A DNA stretch of 64,000 bases from NCBI GenBank assembly GCA_024638165.1, contig JAHEKV010000001.1, forward strand, positions 102,375 to 166,374. The letters run 5' to 3'. Positions within the stretch are counted from its first letter, which is position 1; each line of letters opens with the position of its first letter. The notes under the pieces were generated by a model, which was given only the letters and a program-made list of their open reading frames with translations, did no database searches and was not told the DNA's origin. This DNA is from Flavobacteriaceae bacterium. GTDB taxonomy: Bacteria; Bacteroidota; Bacteroidia; Flavobacteriales; Flavobacteriaceae. This document shows, in pieces, positions 44,697 to 53,738 of the stretch. The translations under genes and the position numbers were made by a program.

Positions 44697-45283
44697 TTTA
44701 ATTCGTCGATTACTTTGAGTAATTCTTCTCTTCCGGTTCCGTTCGAGGAAGAAGTGACCAGATGAGGAGGAGCAAATTCCCAAAGTGTATCGGTCATCTC
44801 TTTTAAGTAGGCATTTACATGTCTTTCGATTGCCCCTGGTTTTAATTTGTCCGCTTTGGTGAAGACGATATAAAAAGGTCTTTCATTTTCAGTTAGCCAC
44901 ACCATGAATTCTAGATCGATGGGTTGTGGATGATGTCTAATGTCTACTAGGACAAATGTGCATACTAGCTGTTCCCGCTTTTTAAAGTATTCCTGTATGT
45001 ACGATTGAAACTGTTTTTTGTCTTTCTTAGAAACTCTTGCGTATCCATATCCGGGGAGATCGACCAAAAACCACTGCCCATTGATGATAAAGTGATTAAT
45101 GAGTTGAGTTTTACCTGGTCTTCCAGATGTTTTTGCAAGTGATTTACGAAGGGTTAACCGGTTGATTAGTGATGATTTACCGACATTCGAACGACCGATA
45201 AAGGCGTATTCAGGGATGAGTGCCTTTGGACACTGCTCCACCTTTGAGTTGCTCATCACAAATTCTGCAGAGCGTACTTGCAT
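44663..45283 (-). CDS. engB: Ribosome biogenesis GTPase EngB (YsxC/YihA)
   Basis: 206 residues. It supports 50S subunit assembly. GTPase motifs: G1 AFIGRSNVGKSSLINRL, G3 DLPGYGYARV, G4 FTKADKL, G5 VTSSSNGTG; TSGRPGKTQLIN is the switch I region. It lies 10 bases after the upstream hydrolase gene on the minus strand and its 3' end overlaps gldC by 34 bases. Confidence 0.96.
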   Translation of the reverse strand: MQVRSAEFVMSNSKVEQCPKALIPEYAFIGRSNVGKSSLINRLTLRKSLAKTSGRPGKTQLINHFIINGQWFLVDLPGYGYARVSKKDKKQFQSYIQEYFKKREQLVCTFVLVDIRHHPQPIDLEFMVWLTENERPFYIVFTKADKLKPGAIERHVNAYLKEMTDTLWEFAPPHLVTSSSNGTGREELLKVIDELNQAFNSSFSAK

Positions 45284-45293
45284 AAATTATTTT

Positions 45294-46064
45294 TTAGAAT
45301 CCTGATTCCTTCAACCAGTTCATAAGAATCTCGTTGAAACGATCAGGATGCTCCATCATCGCTGCATGTCCACATTTATCGACCCAGTACAATGAAGAGT
45401 TGGGTAGTAATTTGTGGAATTCTTCTGCTACTTCGGGAGGAGTAACCTTGTCGTTTTTCCCCCAAATGATACAAGTAGGTACCTTGAATTTCGGAAGGTC
45501 TTTTGCCATGTTGTGTCGAATCGCACTCTTGGCAATCGCTAAGGTTTTGACCAGTTTACTGCGGTCATTAACCAAATCAAAAACCTCGTCTACGATTTCT
45601 TTGGTAGCTACCTTTGGATCATAGAATACTTCTTCCGCTTTGTTTTTGATGTATTGGTAGTCTCCTCGTTTTGGATAAGAATCACCCATTGAGTTCTCGT
45701 ATAGACCTGAACTTCCTGTGATTACTAATGCTTCAACATTTTGAGGATAAAGCTTGGTATGAAGTAAACCGATATGACCTCCTAATGAATTACCGAGTAG
45801 AATCGCTTTTTCTAATCCGATCTTTTTCATAAAGCGATCGATATAGTTAGCGAACTCTTTTACAGTAGTTTTTAGAAGGGGTAGGTCGTATAGAGGAAGT
45901 ACTGGAATAATTACTCGGAATTCATTGCTAGAAAAGTAATCAAGTACTCCTGAAAAGTTGCTAAGACCACCCATTAGTCCATGAAGGACGATGATAGCCT
46001 TTCCTTTTCCCTGTTCGATAAACTCGAATTCTCCTATTGTCTGTGTGGCGTAGCCCTGTTGCAT
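45294..46064 (-). CDS. Alpha/beta-hydrolase
   Basis: 256 residues. Oxyanion turn VLHGLMGGLSNF, nucleophile elbow LLGNSLGGHIGLL (Ser in GNSLG), a likely acid Asp in WGKNDKVTPPE, and the catalytic His in VDKCGHAAMMEHPDRF. The cap region is short. Substrate unknown; the wide family includes esterases and C-C hydrolases. Divergent from mraZ; first gene of an operon with engB. Confidence 0.82.
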   Translation of the reverse strand: MQQGYATQTIGEFEFIEQGKGKAIIVLHGLMGGLSNFSGVLDYFSSNEFRVIIPVLPLYDLPLLKTTVKEFANYIDRFMKKIGLEKAILLGNSLGGHIGLLHTKLYPQNVEALVITGSSGLYENSMGDSYPKRGDYQYIKNKAEEVFYDPKVATKEIVDEVFDLVNDRSKLVKTLAIAKSAIRHNMAKDLPKFKVPTCIIWGKNDKVTPPEVAEEFHKLLPNSSLYWVDKCGHAAMMEHPDRFNEILMNWLKESGF

Positions 46065-46083
46065 AATTGGTTGTTGCGAAAGC

Positions 46084-46091
46084 CAAATATA
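46084..46091 (-). promoter_or_regulatory. Candidate -7 element (TATATTTG) for the hydrolase-engB operon
   Basis: Perfect TAnnTTTG on the minus strand, 19 bases before the hydrolase ATG. Confidence 0.55.
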
Positions 46092-46136
46092 GAAAATTAG
46101 CAGAACTATCCACCTTTTGATAACTTCTTCAAAATT

Positions 46137-46170
46137 GTGGATAAATGTGTGATAATGTGGAAAAAAGTGG
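46137..46170 (+). promoter_or_regulatory. MraZ operator: four GTGG/GTGT repeats at ten-base spacing
   Basis: GTGG at 46137, GTGT at 46147, GTGG at 46157 and GTGG at 46167 recur exactly every ten bases, each followed by A/T-rich filler (GTGGATAAAT, GTGTGATAAT, GTGGAAAAAA, GTGGTAATTT). MraZ, encoded directly downstream, is known to bind direct repeats with a G-rich core spaced by ten bases upstream of its own operon. The array ends 12 bases before the -7 element, so binding could block transcription of the whole dcw operon. Confidence 0.75.
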
Positions 46171-46182
46171 TAATTTCATGGC

Positions 46183-46190
46183 TATATTTG
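46183..46190 (+). promoter_or_regulatory. Candidate -7 element (TATATTTG) for the dcw operon
   Basis: Perfect TAnnTTTG, 16 bases before the mraZ ATG and 12 bases after the operator repeats. Confidence 0.6.
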
Positions 46191-46206
46191 AAGAGAAATC
46201 GAAAGT

Positions 46207-46668
46207 ATGACTCATTTAATCGGTCAATTTGAATGCAAAGCAGATGCTAAGGGGCGTGTAAATCTCCCTGTAGCGCTGAAGCAGCAGCTTGTTCCGATTT
46301 TAGAAAAAGGGTTTGTTTTAAAGAGGTCAGTGTTTCAGACCTGTCTCGAACTTTATCCCAAGGAGGCATACGATGAGTTGATGATGAAAATCGTTGCTAA
46401 GAATCAGTTTAGTAGAAACTATGATACGTTTCTAAGAAACTTTTTAGCCGGTTCTCAGGAGGTGAGTATTGAGGAGCATGGAAGAGTTCAGATCCCGAAA
46501 CCGCTCATTTCGTTCGCTCAAATCAAAAAGGAGGTTGTGTTGGCTTCGGCTATTAACCGAATTGAGATTTGGGACAAAGCTCGTTACGAAGCTGTATTGC
46601 AAGAAGGTCAGGATGTGTATGCTGATCTCGCCGAAGCTATTTTCTCTGACAATGACCAACTATCATAA
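46207..46668 (+). CDS. mraZ: Transcriptional regulator MraZ
   Basis: 153 residues. MraZ is an AbrB-like DNA-binding ring protein that regulates the division and cell-wall operon. Two MraZ repeats are visible: FECKADAKGRVNLPVALKQQL with the DxKGR motif, and VSIEEHGRVQIPKPLISFAQI with a second GR motif. Its operator array lies 37 to 70 bases upstream. The last 17 bases overlap rsmH. Confidence 0.95.
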   Translation: MTHLIGQFECKADAKGRVNLPVALKQQLVPILEKGFVLKRSVFQTCLELYPKEAYDELMMKIVAKNQFSRNYDTFLRNFLAGSQEVSIEEHGRVQIPKPLISFAQIKKEVVLASAINRIEIWDKARYEAVLQEGQDVYADLAEAIFSDNDQLS

Positions 46669-47572
46669 CCCTGTATTGCTAGAGGCTTGCATCGCAGGTC
46701 TTAATATTGAGCCGAATGGCGTCTATGTGGATGTCACCTTTGGTGGTGGGGGTCATTCTAGGGCTATTTTAGAAAGATTAGGTGAATCAGGAAGGTTGAT
46801 TGCCTTCGATCAAGATGAAGACGCCTTGTCTAATAGGATCGATGATTCGCGATTCACTTTGGTTCCTGCAAACTTCAAGAATCTCAGCGCTCATTTACGT
46901 TTTTTAAACATCCGTAAGATCGACGGCTTGCTGGCCGATTTTGGTGTTTCATCGCATCAGTTCGATCAGGCTGAGAGGGGTTTTTCTACTCGGTTTGATG
47001 CACCGCTTGATATGCGGATGAATCAATCAATGGAGCGCAATGCACGAGATATTATTGCTGAATTTTCGGCGGAGGAGTTGGCCTCGTTGTTTAGGAAATA
47101 TGCTGATTTACCAAATGCTTATACCCTTGCTAAGGCTATTGAATCTGCGAGAGCTGCTGGTTCGATTGAAACTACCTTTGATCTGATTCAAAGTTTAGAG
47201 TCTGCTATCTATGCTCCTAAGCGCAATCAGCAATTGGCTCAGGTATTCCAAGCAATTCGAATCGAGGTGAATAAAGAGTTAGAGGTAATTGAATCGCTTC
47301 TAATACAATTAGGTAAGGTAATGGATCCAGGTGCTCGCGCCGTTTTCATTAGTTATCACTCTTTAGAAGATCGATTGGTTAAGAATTTTATTCGAAGCTC
47401 ACGATTTGAGGGTGAGACTGAAAAGGATCATTTTGGTAATCCTAACGTTGATTTTAAAAAGGTGGGAGGAGTTCAAACGCCTTCAGAGAGAGAATTATTA
47501 GAAAATACCCGATCGCGAAGTGCCAAACTGCGTGTTGCTCAGCGTATCGAAAATAAATACAGGTCGATATGA
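46652..47572 (+). CDS. rsmH: 16S rRNA (cytosine1402-N4)-methyltransferase
   Basis: 306 residues from ATG at 46652. Motifs: YHNPVLLEACIAGLNI, YVDVTFGGGGHSRAILERLG (SAM-binding), IDGLLADFGVSSHQFDQAERGFSTRFDAPLDMRM, and VFISYHSLEDRLVKNFIRS. It methylates C1402 of 16S rRNA. A longer in-frame reading from 46469 would overlap mraZ by 200 bases and lacks family character. It overlaps the mraZ end by 17 bases. Confidence 0.96.
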   Translation: MTNYHNPVLLEACIAGLNIEPNGVYVDVTFGGGGHSRAILERLGESGRLIAFDQDEDALSNRIDDSRFTLVPANFKNLSAHLRFLNIRKIDGLLADFGVSSHQFDQAERGFSTRFDAPLDMRMNQSMERNARDIIAEFSAEELASLFRKYADLPNAYTLAKAIESARAAGSIETTFDLIQSLESAIYAPKRNQQLAQVFQAIRIEVNKELEVIESLLIQLGKVMDPGARAVFISYHSLEDRLVKNFIRSSRFEGETEKDHFGNPNVDFKKVGGVQTPSERELLENTRSRSAKLRVAQRIENKYRSI

Positions 47573-47877
47573 AACGATTTATAATTGACTTGTTAAAGGG
47601 ACATCCTCTAGTGAATGAAGAGGCTTATAAAAACTGGAGGTTCATCTTCTTCGTGCTCTTCCTTTTTATACTGATGATTTATGCTGCTCATCGTGTCGAT
47701 CAAAAGGTGATTAAGATTGATGGCCTTAATCGTCAATTAAGCGCCCTTAGAAACGAGCATGTTGATAATCGACAACGCATTCAAAAGGCGCGTCTAGAAT
47801 CAACCCTGAGAAATCAATTGGCTCCTATCGGCTTGCAGCCTACCGATCAGCCTCCACTAATACTCATCGTCGAATGA
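47569..47877 (+). CDS. ftsL: FtsL-like cell division protein
   Basis: 102 residues: a short cytoplasmic start, one hydrophobic helix at about 24-42 (FIFFVLFLFILMIYAAH), then a periplasmic coiled coil (KVIKIDGLNRQLSALRNEHVDNRQRIQKARLES). This shape and the place between rsmH and ftsI identify FtsL, even though the sequence is poorly conserved. FtsL forms the FtsQLB complex that activates FtsWI. Overlaps rsmH and ftsI by four bases each. Confidence 0.85.
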   Translation: MKRFIIDLLKGHPLVNEEAYKNWRFIFFVLFLFILMIYAAHRVDQKVIKIDGLNRQLSALRNEHVDNRQRIQKARLESTLRNQLAPIGLQPTDQPPLILIVE

Positions 47878-49724
47878 AACAGAATGAAACGCAACAAATG
47901 ATGATTCGGATCTATGCCGTTGCTGGCATATTATTTCTATTCGCTTTAGGGGTTTTTTATCGTTTGGCGACGGTTCAGTTTGTAGAGCGAGAAGAATTAG
48001 AGCAATCTGCCTTGAACCAAAACCGAAAGATGGAAACTCTTGAGGCGAAGCGAGGTAATGTTTATTCGGTAGATGGTGCGCTTTTGGCTACTTCAGTGCC
48101 GTCTTATCATATTTACTTTGACCCTACAGTGGTTAAAGAGGAATCGTTTAATACTGAACTGCTCGGATTATCTGATTCATTAGCATTATTAACGACTAAG
48201 CCTTCATCGTATTGGGTGAATTATCTAAAGAAGGCAAGATCTTCTGGTGACCGCTATGTTAGAATTGCAAGAGATTTAGATTATCGTCAATATGTCCGGT
48301 TAAATGAATTCCCAATTTTTGAGAAGGGTAGAGGTAGAGGTGGTTTGATTGTTGATATGAATATCGCTCGTAAAAAACCTTTGTCTCCACTTGCCGACCG
48401 ATTGATCGGATACTACAAGGAAACCGGAGCTGATGAAATTAGAGTAGGGATAGAAGGAGCGTTTAATGACGATATTTTAGAGGGTAAGCCGGGAATGCAA
48501 GAAGTTCAGCGAATTCAAAAAGGACTTTGGAAGCCTGTAAGTCTGGATAACCGAATCGAGCCTGAGGATGGTAAAGACGTGGTGACTACCCTAAATAGTA
48601 ATATTCAAGATATCGCGCATCAGGCTTTAAATAGTGTGCTTACTCGATATAAGGCTGAAAAAGGAACGGTGATTGTGATGGACGTTAAATCGGGGGCCAT
48701 TCGTGCGATGTCTAATCTCACTAAGGCTTCAGATGGAATTTACTCCGAACAGCTAAATGATGCGGTTGGGTCGCTATACGAGCCAGGATCAACCTTTAAA
48801 TTAATGAGTTTGGTGGCTGCTCTTGAAGATCGTAAAGTAGATACGAGTACAGTTTTCCATGCGCCCTACGGTCATTATAGAGTCTACGACCGAATCATTC
48901 GCGACTCGCGTCATGGCGGCTATGGGGCAATTTCATTAGCTACTGCATTTACGGTTTCTTCAAATACAGCGTTTGCAGAAATGATTCACGAAGGATATAA
49001 AGAGAACCCCGAAGCTTATGTGAATCGACTTTACAGTATGAAATTACATCAACCGCTAGACATTCCGATTGCAGGTGAAGCGTCTCCTAAAATTAGGTAC
49101 CCTGGTGAAAAAGGTTGGTCTGGGGTTTCCTTGGCTTTCATGTCTCACGGCTATGAAGTTTCTATGACTCCTTTACAGGTTTTATCGTACTACAATGCGA
49201 TAGCTAATGACGGAGTCTATCTGAAGCCTCAATTTATTGAGCAGATTCGAAGAGGTAATCATATTGAGAAGCAGTTTAAACCTGAAGTTGTACATCCATC
49301 GATAGCAAGTAGAGCGACCTTAAGAAAAGTTCAACGTTTACTTCGGGATGTTGTTGAGAAGCCTTTTGGTACGGCTCATAAGCTTTACGATCCTTATTTC
49401 TCCATGGCGGGTAAAACCGGGACTTCTCAAGTGGGTTATCAAAAAGGAAAAGATGAAGTTGATTATGTTTCTTCCTTTGTGGGTTATTTCCCAGCAGATG
49501 ATCCTCAGTACTCATGTGTTGTAGTGGTGCATCGTCCTGACAAGAACGATAAGATTTATGGCGCTGATGTTGCAGGACCGGTATTTAAATCTATTGCTCA
49601 AAAGATTTATGCAACCTCTCCTCATAAAGAGGTGATTCAATTAGATAAACAATTCGCACTACTTAACGTGTTATCGCCTTCAGTTACTTCGGCGGAATCA
49701 AAAAGGATAGGAAATCGCAGGTGA
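47874..49724 (+). CDS. ftsI: Penicillin-binding protein, division transpeptidase (FtsI)
   Basis: 616 residues. One membrane anchor (about 12-31, IYAVAGILFLFALGVFYRLA), a dimerisation/pedestal domain (ETLEAKRGNVYSVDGALLATS), and the transpeptidase domain with the nucleophile S306 in SxxK (EPGSTFKLMS), SSN in TVSSNTAFAEM and K514-TGTS. FtsI cross-links septal peptidoglycan. After the transpeptidase domain the chain ends within about 100 residues, with no PASTA repeats, which many flavobacterial homologues carry. Overlaps ftsL by four bases. Confidence 0.95.
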   Translation: MKQNETQQMMIRIYAVAGILFLFALGVFYRLATVQFVEREELEQSALNQNRKMETLEAKRGNVYSVDGALLATSVPSYHIYFDPTVVKEESFNTELLGLSDSLALLTTKPSSYWVNYLKKARSSGDRYVRIARDLDYRQYVRLNEFPIFEKGRGRGGLIVDMNIARKKPLSPLADRLIGYYKETGADEIRVGIEGAFNDDILEGKPGMQEVQRIQKGLWKPVSLDNRIEPEDGKDVVTTLNSNIQDIAHQALNSVLTRYKAEKGTVIVMDVKSGAIRAMSNLTKASDGIYSEQLNDAVGSLYEPGSTFKLMSLVAALEDRKVDTSTVFHAPYGHYRVYDRIIRDSRHGGYGAISLATAFTVSSNTAFAEMIHEGYKENPEAYVNRLYSMKLHQPLDIPIAGEASPKIRYPGEKGWSGVSLAFMSHGYEVSMTPLQVLSYYNAIANDGVYLKPQFIEQIRRGNHIEKQFKPEVVHPSIASRATLRKVQRLLRDVVEKPFGTAHKLYDPYFSMAGKTGTSQVGYQKGKDEVDYVSSFVGYFPADDPQYSCVVVVHRPDKNDKIYGADVAGPVFKSIAQKIYATSPHKEVIQLDKQFALLNVLSPSVTSAESKRIGNRR

Positions 49725-51181
49725 TGAAGACAATCAAGGATTTACTTTATGGGATATCTCTAGAGCGAGTTGAGGGAAGTACCTCTGCTACGGTTACCTC
49801 TATTGCATTCGATTCCCGTAAGGTGTCTGAAGGGACCATGTTTATTGCTATTCGTGGGGTACAAGTGGATGGTCACGATTTCATTGATAGAGCCATCGAA
49901 GATGGAGCTTCAGTAATTGTGGTTGAAGAAATTCCTGCCATTCTAAAGACGGGAATTGTCTATGTTCAGACCCATTGCACTAGAGAGGCACTTTCGATAA
50001 TTGCTGCTAACTATTACGATAATCCAAGTAAGGATATGCGTGTTGTTGGAGTAACTGGAACTAATGGTAAGACTACGGTAGCTACCTTACTTTATCAACT
50101 TTTTACCGAGTTAGGTTATAGCTGCGGATTACTCTCTACGGTAGAAGTTAGGGTAGCTAATAAAACATTTACAGCTACTCATACTACTCCAGATCCTTTG
50201 CAGATTCAGTCCTACATCGCCCAAATGAGAGATGCGGGCGTAGCTTATTGCTTTATGGAGGTTAGCTCCCATGGGATCGATCAAAAAAGAGCAAAGGGTA
50301 TTCAATTTGACGGAGCATTATTTACCAATTTATCTCATGATCATTTAGACTATCATAAGGATTTTGCCAGCTATCGAGACGTAAAGAAAAGTTGGTTTGA
50401 TCACTTGCCAAAATCAGCGTTTGCAATCAGCAATAACGATGATAAAAATGGGGCTGTTATGCTTCAAAATACGGTGGCTAAGAAGCGGTTTTACGGTCTT
50501 CATTCGCTATGTGATTACAAGGCTTCGGTGGTTGAAATGCGTTTTGATGGAATGTTGCTCCGTGTTGAAGGAAAAGAACTTTGGACTCGTTTAACGGGCC
50601 GATTCAATGCATACAATCTATTACTAGTGTATGGTGCGGCAATAGAACTCGGTGTGACTGAGGATGAACTTCTAACCGCTATGACTAACTTACAGCCAGC
50701 TCCTGGTCGTTTAAATTGGGTGAGTGGTGCTAATGGAGTCTACGGTGTTGTTGATTTTGCACATACTCCAGATGCTCTCGAAAATGTTTTGGATTCGATC
50801 AATGCCATTCGAACCCACAACGAATCCCTAATCACGGTTGTGGGTTGTGGAGGAGATAAAGATCGCGCCAAGCGTCCTAAAATGGGTGCCATTGCTGCCC
50901 GATTAAGTTCCAAGGTGATTCTTACCTCAGATAATCCGAGAAGTGAAGATCCTAAATTGATTGCCGATGCCATGTTTGAGGGAGTTTCTGTGGAGCATCG
51001 TTCTAAAGTATTTATTCAACTTGATCGAGCCGAGGCGATTCGTATGGCCGTTGCTTTAGCGAGTCCTGGTGATGTTGTTGTTGTGGCTGGTAAAGGTCAT
51101 GAAACCGAACAAATCATAGGGGATAAGAGAATTCCTTTCAGTGATTATGAACAATTGTCTAATTCCTTAAACCCTCGTTAG
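49724..51181 (+). CDS. murE: UDP-MurNAc-Ala-Glu:diaminopimelate ligase
   Basis: 485 residues. MurE adds the third residue to the peptidoglycan stem peptide. Motifs: [25 protein letters not shown]-loop [59 protein letters not shown] and the substrate motif DNPRSEDP, which is the DNPR signature of meso-diaminopimelate-adding enzymes. The ATG at 49724 overlaps the ftsI stop by one base; a GTG at 49721 is the alternative. Confidence 0.96.
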   Translation: MKTIKDLLYGISLERVEGSTSATVTSIAFDSRKVSEGTMFIAIRGVQVDGHDFIDRAIEDGASVIVVEEIPAILKTGIVYVQTHCTREALSIIAANYYDNPSKDMRVVGVTGTNGKTTVATLLYQLFTELGYSCGLLSTVEVRVANKTFTATHTTPDPLQIQSYIAQMRDAGVAYCFMEVSSHGIDQKRAKGIQFDGALFTNLSHDHLDYHKDFASYRDVKKSWFDHLPKSAFAISNNDDKNGAVMLQNTVAKKRFYGLHSLCDYKASVVEMRFDGMLLRVEGKELWTRLTGRFNAYNLLLVYGAAIELGVTEDELLTAMTNLQPAPGRLNWVSGANGVYGVVDFAHTPDALENVLDSINAIRTHNESLITVVGCGGDKDRAKRPKMGAIAARLSSKVILTSDNPRSEDPKLIADAMFEGVSVEHRSKVFIQLDRAEAIRMAVALASPGDVVVVAGKGHETEQIIGDKRIPFSDYEQLSNSLNPR

Positions 51182-52380
51182 TGCTTTATACTTTATTTGA
51201 CTTTTTAGATCGTATGTATGATTTGCCCGGAGCAAGTCTATTTCGATTCTTATCGTTTAGAGCGGCTTTGGCTACTGTTATCAGTTTACTTGTCGGGATT
51301 GTTTTTGGTAGAAGCGTCATTGATTTTCTAAAAAGAAAACAAATCGGAGAAACTATCCGAGATCTGGGACTTGAGGGACAAACCCAAAAAGCTGGAACTC
51401 CTACCATGGGTGGGTTGATCATTATTGGATCAACACTGATTCCTGTACTACTATTTGCAGATCTTACTAATATCTACATTCAGCTCCTAATTCTATCGAC
51501 ATTGTGGATGGGAGTAATCGGTTTTATTGATGATTATATCAAGAAATTTAAGAATGACAAGGACGGGTTAAAAGGTAAGTTCAAAGTTCTAGGCCAGGTC
51601 ATCTTAGGAGGGGTTGTTGGTGCGGTGCTGTATTTTCATCCGCATGTAACCTTAAAGAAAGAGGTAGAAGGTGTTCTTTTAAAGGATGCTCCTGAGATTA
51701 AGGCGGTGATGACCAATATTCCGTTTTTCAAGAACAATGAACTTGATTACACTGACTTACTTACCAGTATTGATCCTTCTCTGGCTCATTTAGGCTGGCT
51801 CATATTTATTCCGATTATCATTTTTATCGTTACGGCTGTTTCAAATGGCGCCAACCTAACCGATGGAATTGATGGTCTTGCTGCAGGGAGTTCTGCCATT
51901 ATCGTGCTTGCCCTATTGGTGATGGCTTGGGTTTCTGGAAACTTTTTGTTTGCTGACTATCTGAATATCTTCTATCTCCCCAGAGTAGGTGAGGTGGTTG
52001 TTTTTTCTGGAGCTTTTATTGGAGCTTTAATTGGTTTTATGTGGTACAATACGTATCCCGCACAAGTATTTATGGGTGATACGGGAAGTTTAACCATAGG
52101 TGGTGTTATTGCCGTAATCGCAATTATTGTTCGCAAAGAATTGCTCGTTCCTGTATTGTGCGGAATTTTCTTTGCAGAATCCCTCTCTGTTATGCTTCAG
52201 GTGGGATACTTCAAGTACTCGCGTAAAAAATATGGCACTGGACGTCGCATTTTTCTTATGGCCCCTCTACATCATCACTATCAAAAGAAGGGATATCATG
52301 AAAGTAAAATTGTGATGCGATTTCTAATCGTTGGGATTCTTTTGGCAGTTCTCAGCATCGTAACACTGAAAATTAGATAA
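51181..52380 (+). CDS. mraY: Phospho-N-acetylmuramoyl-pentapeptide-transferase
   Basis: 399 residues, GTG start overlapping the murE stop. About ten membrane segments. MraY attaches phospho-MurNAc-pentapeptide to undecaprenyl phosphate, giving lipid I. Motifs: [42 protein letters not shown] (first Asp pair), [28 protein letters not shown] and [17 protein letters not shown]. It carries an extra segment near 160-195 ([20 protein letters not shown]) that is longer than in E. coli and is usual in Bacteroidota. Confidence 0.96.
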   Translation: MLYTLFDFLDRMYDLPGASLFRFLSFRAALATVISLLVGIVFGRSVIDFLKRKQIGETIRDLGLEGQTQKAGTPTMGGLIIIGSTLIPVLLFADLTNIYIQLLILSTLWMGVIGFIDDYIKKFKNDKDGLKGKFKVLGQVILGGVVGAVLYFHPHVTLKKEVEGVLLKDAPEIKAVMTNIPFFKNNELDYTDLLTSIDPSLAHLGWLIFIPIIIFIVTAVSNGANLTDGIDGLAAGSSAIIVLALLVMAWVSGNFLFADYLNIFYLPRVGEVVVFSGAFIGALIGFMWYNTYPAQVFMGDTGSLTIGGVIAVIAIIVRKELLVPVLCGIFFAESLSVMLQVGYFKYSRKKYGTGRRIFLMAPLHHHYQKKGYHESKIVMRFLIVGILLAVLSIVTLKIR

Positions 52381-53738
52381 TGCTTAGCCCTAAAAGTTAC
52401 ATAGTAGTCTTAGGAGCCGGCGAAAGCGGGGTAGGTGCTGCTATGCTTGCCAATAAAAAGGGCTTCAAGGTATTTGTTTCTGATCGTTCGAATATCGCAT
52501 CTAAGTATAAACAGCAATTAGAGGAATGTTCCATCGTTTTCGAGGAAGGAACCCATACCCCTGAGAAGATTCTTCGTGCTGACTTGGTAATCAAAAGCCC
52601 TGGGATACCCGATAAAGCTCCTTTAGTACAAGAGCTATTGAACAATGGCGTATCGGTTATCTCTGAAATTGAATGGGGATACTATTTTTTAGAAGGAGGC
52701 GAGGTAATTGCAATTACCGGTACCAACGGTAAGACTACAACAGCAACGCTTACGCATCACATCCTTAAAAGTGCTCATTCAAATACCCTTTTAGCGGGAA
52801 ATATTGGAGATAGTTTTGCCGCCGCAGTTGCCGAACAGCCTGAGGCTAGCTACGTGCTAGAGGTTAGTAGTTTTCAATTAGACGGAATCGATCAGTTCAG
52901 ACCGCATATTTCTGTGCTTACCAATATTACGCCAGATCATCTCGACCGCTATGATTATTCTTTTGATAAGTACATCGGTTCAAAAATGCGAATCGTTAAG
53001 AATCAGACGGCTGAGGACTTTTTTATTTACGATGCCGATGATGCGGTTATCGCTAAAGAAGTGGAGAGCAGATTGGGTGAAATAGCTGCGCGACTTATTC
53101 CGTTCAGTTGTGAAAAGAAATTAAACGAAGGGGCCTTTTTAGAGGGTGACCTTTTGAAAATAATTATTGACAATCAAACATTTACTATGGAAACGTCAAA
53201 GATTCCGATTCAAGGAAAACACAATCTTAAAAACACCATGGCAGCCTCAACAGTGGCTATGATTAAAAATATTCGACGCGAGGCGATTAAGCAAAGTATT
53301 GAAGGGTTTACTGGTGTTACTCACCGAATGGAAGTTTTTGAAGAGTTTTCTGGAGTTCGATTCATCAACGACTCGAAGGCGACCAATGTGAACGCCACGT
53401 ATTTCGCATTAGAATCGGTAAAAAGACCGGTTATTTGGATTGCTGGAGGTGTAGATAAGGGTAATGATTATTCAGCACTCATGCCGCTCGTTCGTGAGAA
53501 AGTAAAGGCTATTCTTTGCATTGGTGTTGATAATCAAAAGATTATAGACACTTTCGGAAAGGTAGTTTCTGAGATTCATGAACTATCCACTTTTGAAGAT
53601 ACAGTTGCCTTAGCTATGCGCTTTGCGGAGCGAGGGGATACCGTGATGTTATCACCGGCTTGTGCAAGCTTTGATCGATTTAAGAACTATGAGGAAAGAG
53701 GAGAGCAGTTTAAGAAAGTAGTTAGAGCCCTAGATTAA
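52380..53738 (+). CDS. murD: UDP-MurNAc-L-alanine:D-glutamate ligase
   Basis: 452 residues. MurD adds D-glutamate, supplied by the racemase encoded at 19610, to UDP-MurNAc-Ala. Motifs: IVVLGAGESGVGAAMLANKKGF, VIKSPGIPDKAPLV, P-loop [74 protein letters not shown] and LSPACASFDRFKNYEERGEQF. Start overlaps the mraY stop by one base. Confidence 0.97.
   Translation: MLSPKSYIVVLGAGESGVGAAMLANKKGFKVFVSDRSNIASKYKQQLEECSIVFEEGTHTPEKILRADLVIKSPGIPDKAPLVQELLNNGVSVISEIEWGYYFLEGGEVIAITGTNGKTTTATLTHHILKSAHSNTLLAGNIGDSFAAAVAEQPEASYVLEVSSFQLDGIDQFRPHISVLTNITPDHLDRYDYSFDKYIGSKMRIVKNQTAEDFFIYDADDAVIAKEVESRLGEIAARLIPFSCEKKLNEGAFLEGDLLKIIIDNQTFTMETSKIPIQGKHNLKNTMAASTVAMIKNIRREAIKQSIEGFTGVTHRMEVFEEFSGVRFINDSKATNVNATYFALESVKRPVIWIAGGVDKGNDYSALMPLVREKVKAILCIGVDNQKIIDTFGKVVSEIHELSTFEDTVALAMRFAERGDTVMLSPACASFDRFKNYEERGEQFKKVVRALD

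Noticed and set aside
46106..46164. DnaA-box-like sequences upstream of mraZ (CTATCCACC, TGTGGATAA, TGTGGAAAA), possibly an origin
   Set aside because: The boxes coincide with the ten-base GTGG repeats expected for MraZ, and the gap is only 142 bases between two promoters, too short for an origin. A single perfect DnaA box remains possible, but is explained by the operator.
46469..46651. Long N-terminal extension of RsmH
   Set aside because: It is the out-of-frame shadow of mraZ, rich in Arg and Lys and unlike the family; ATG at 46652 fits.
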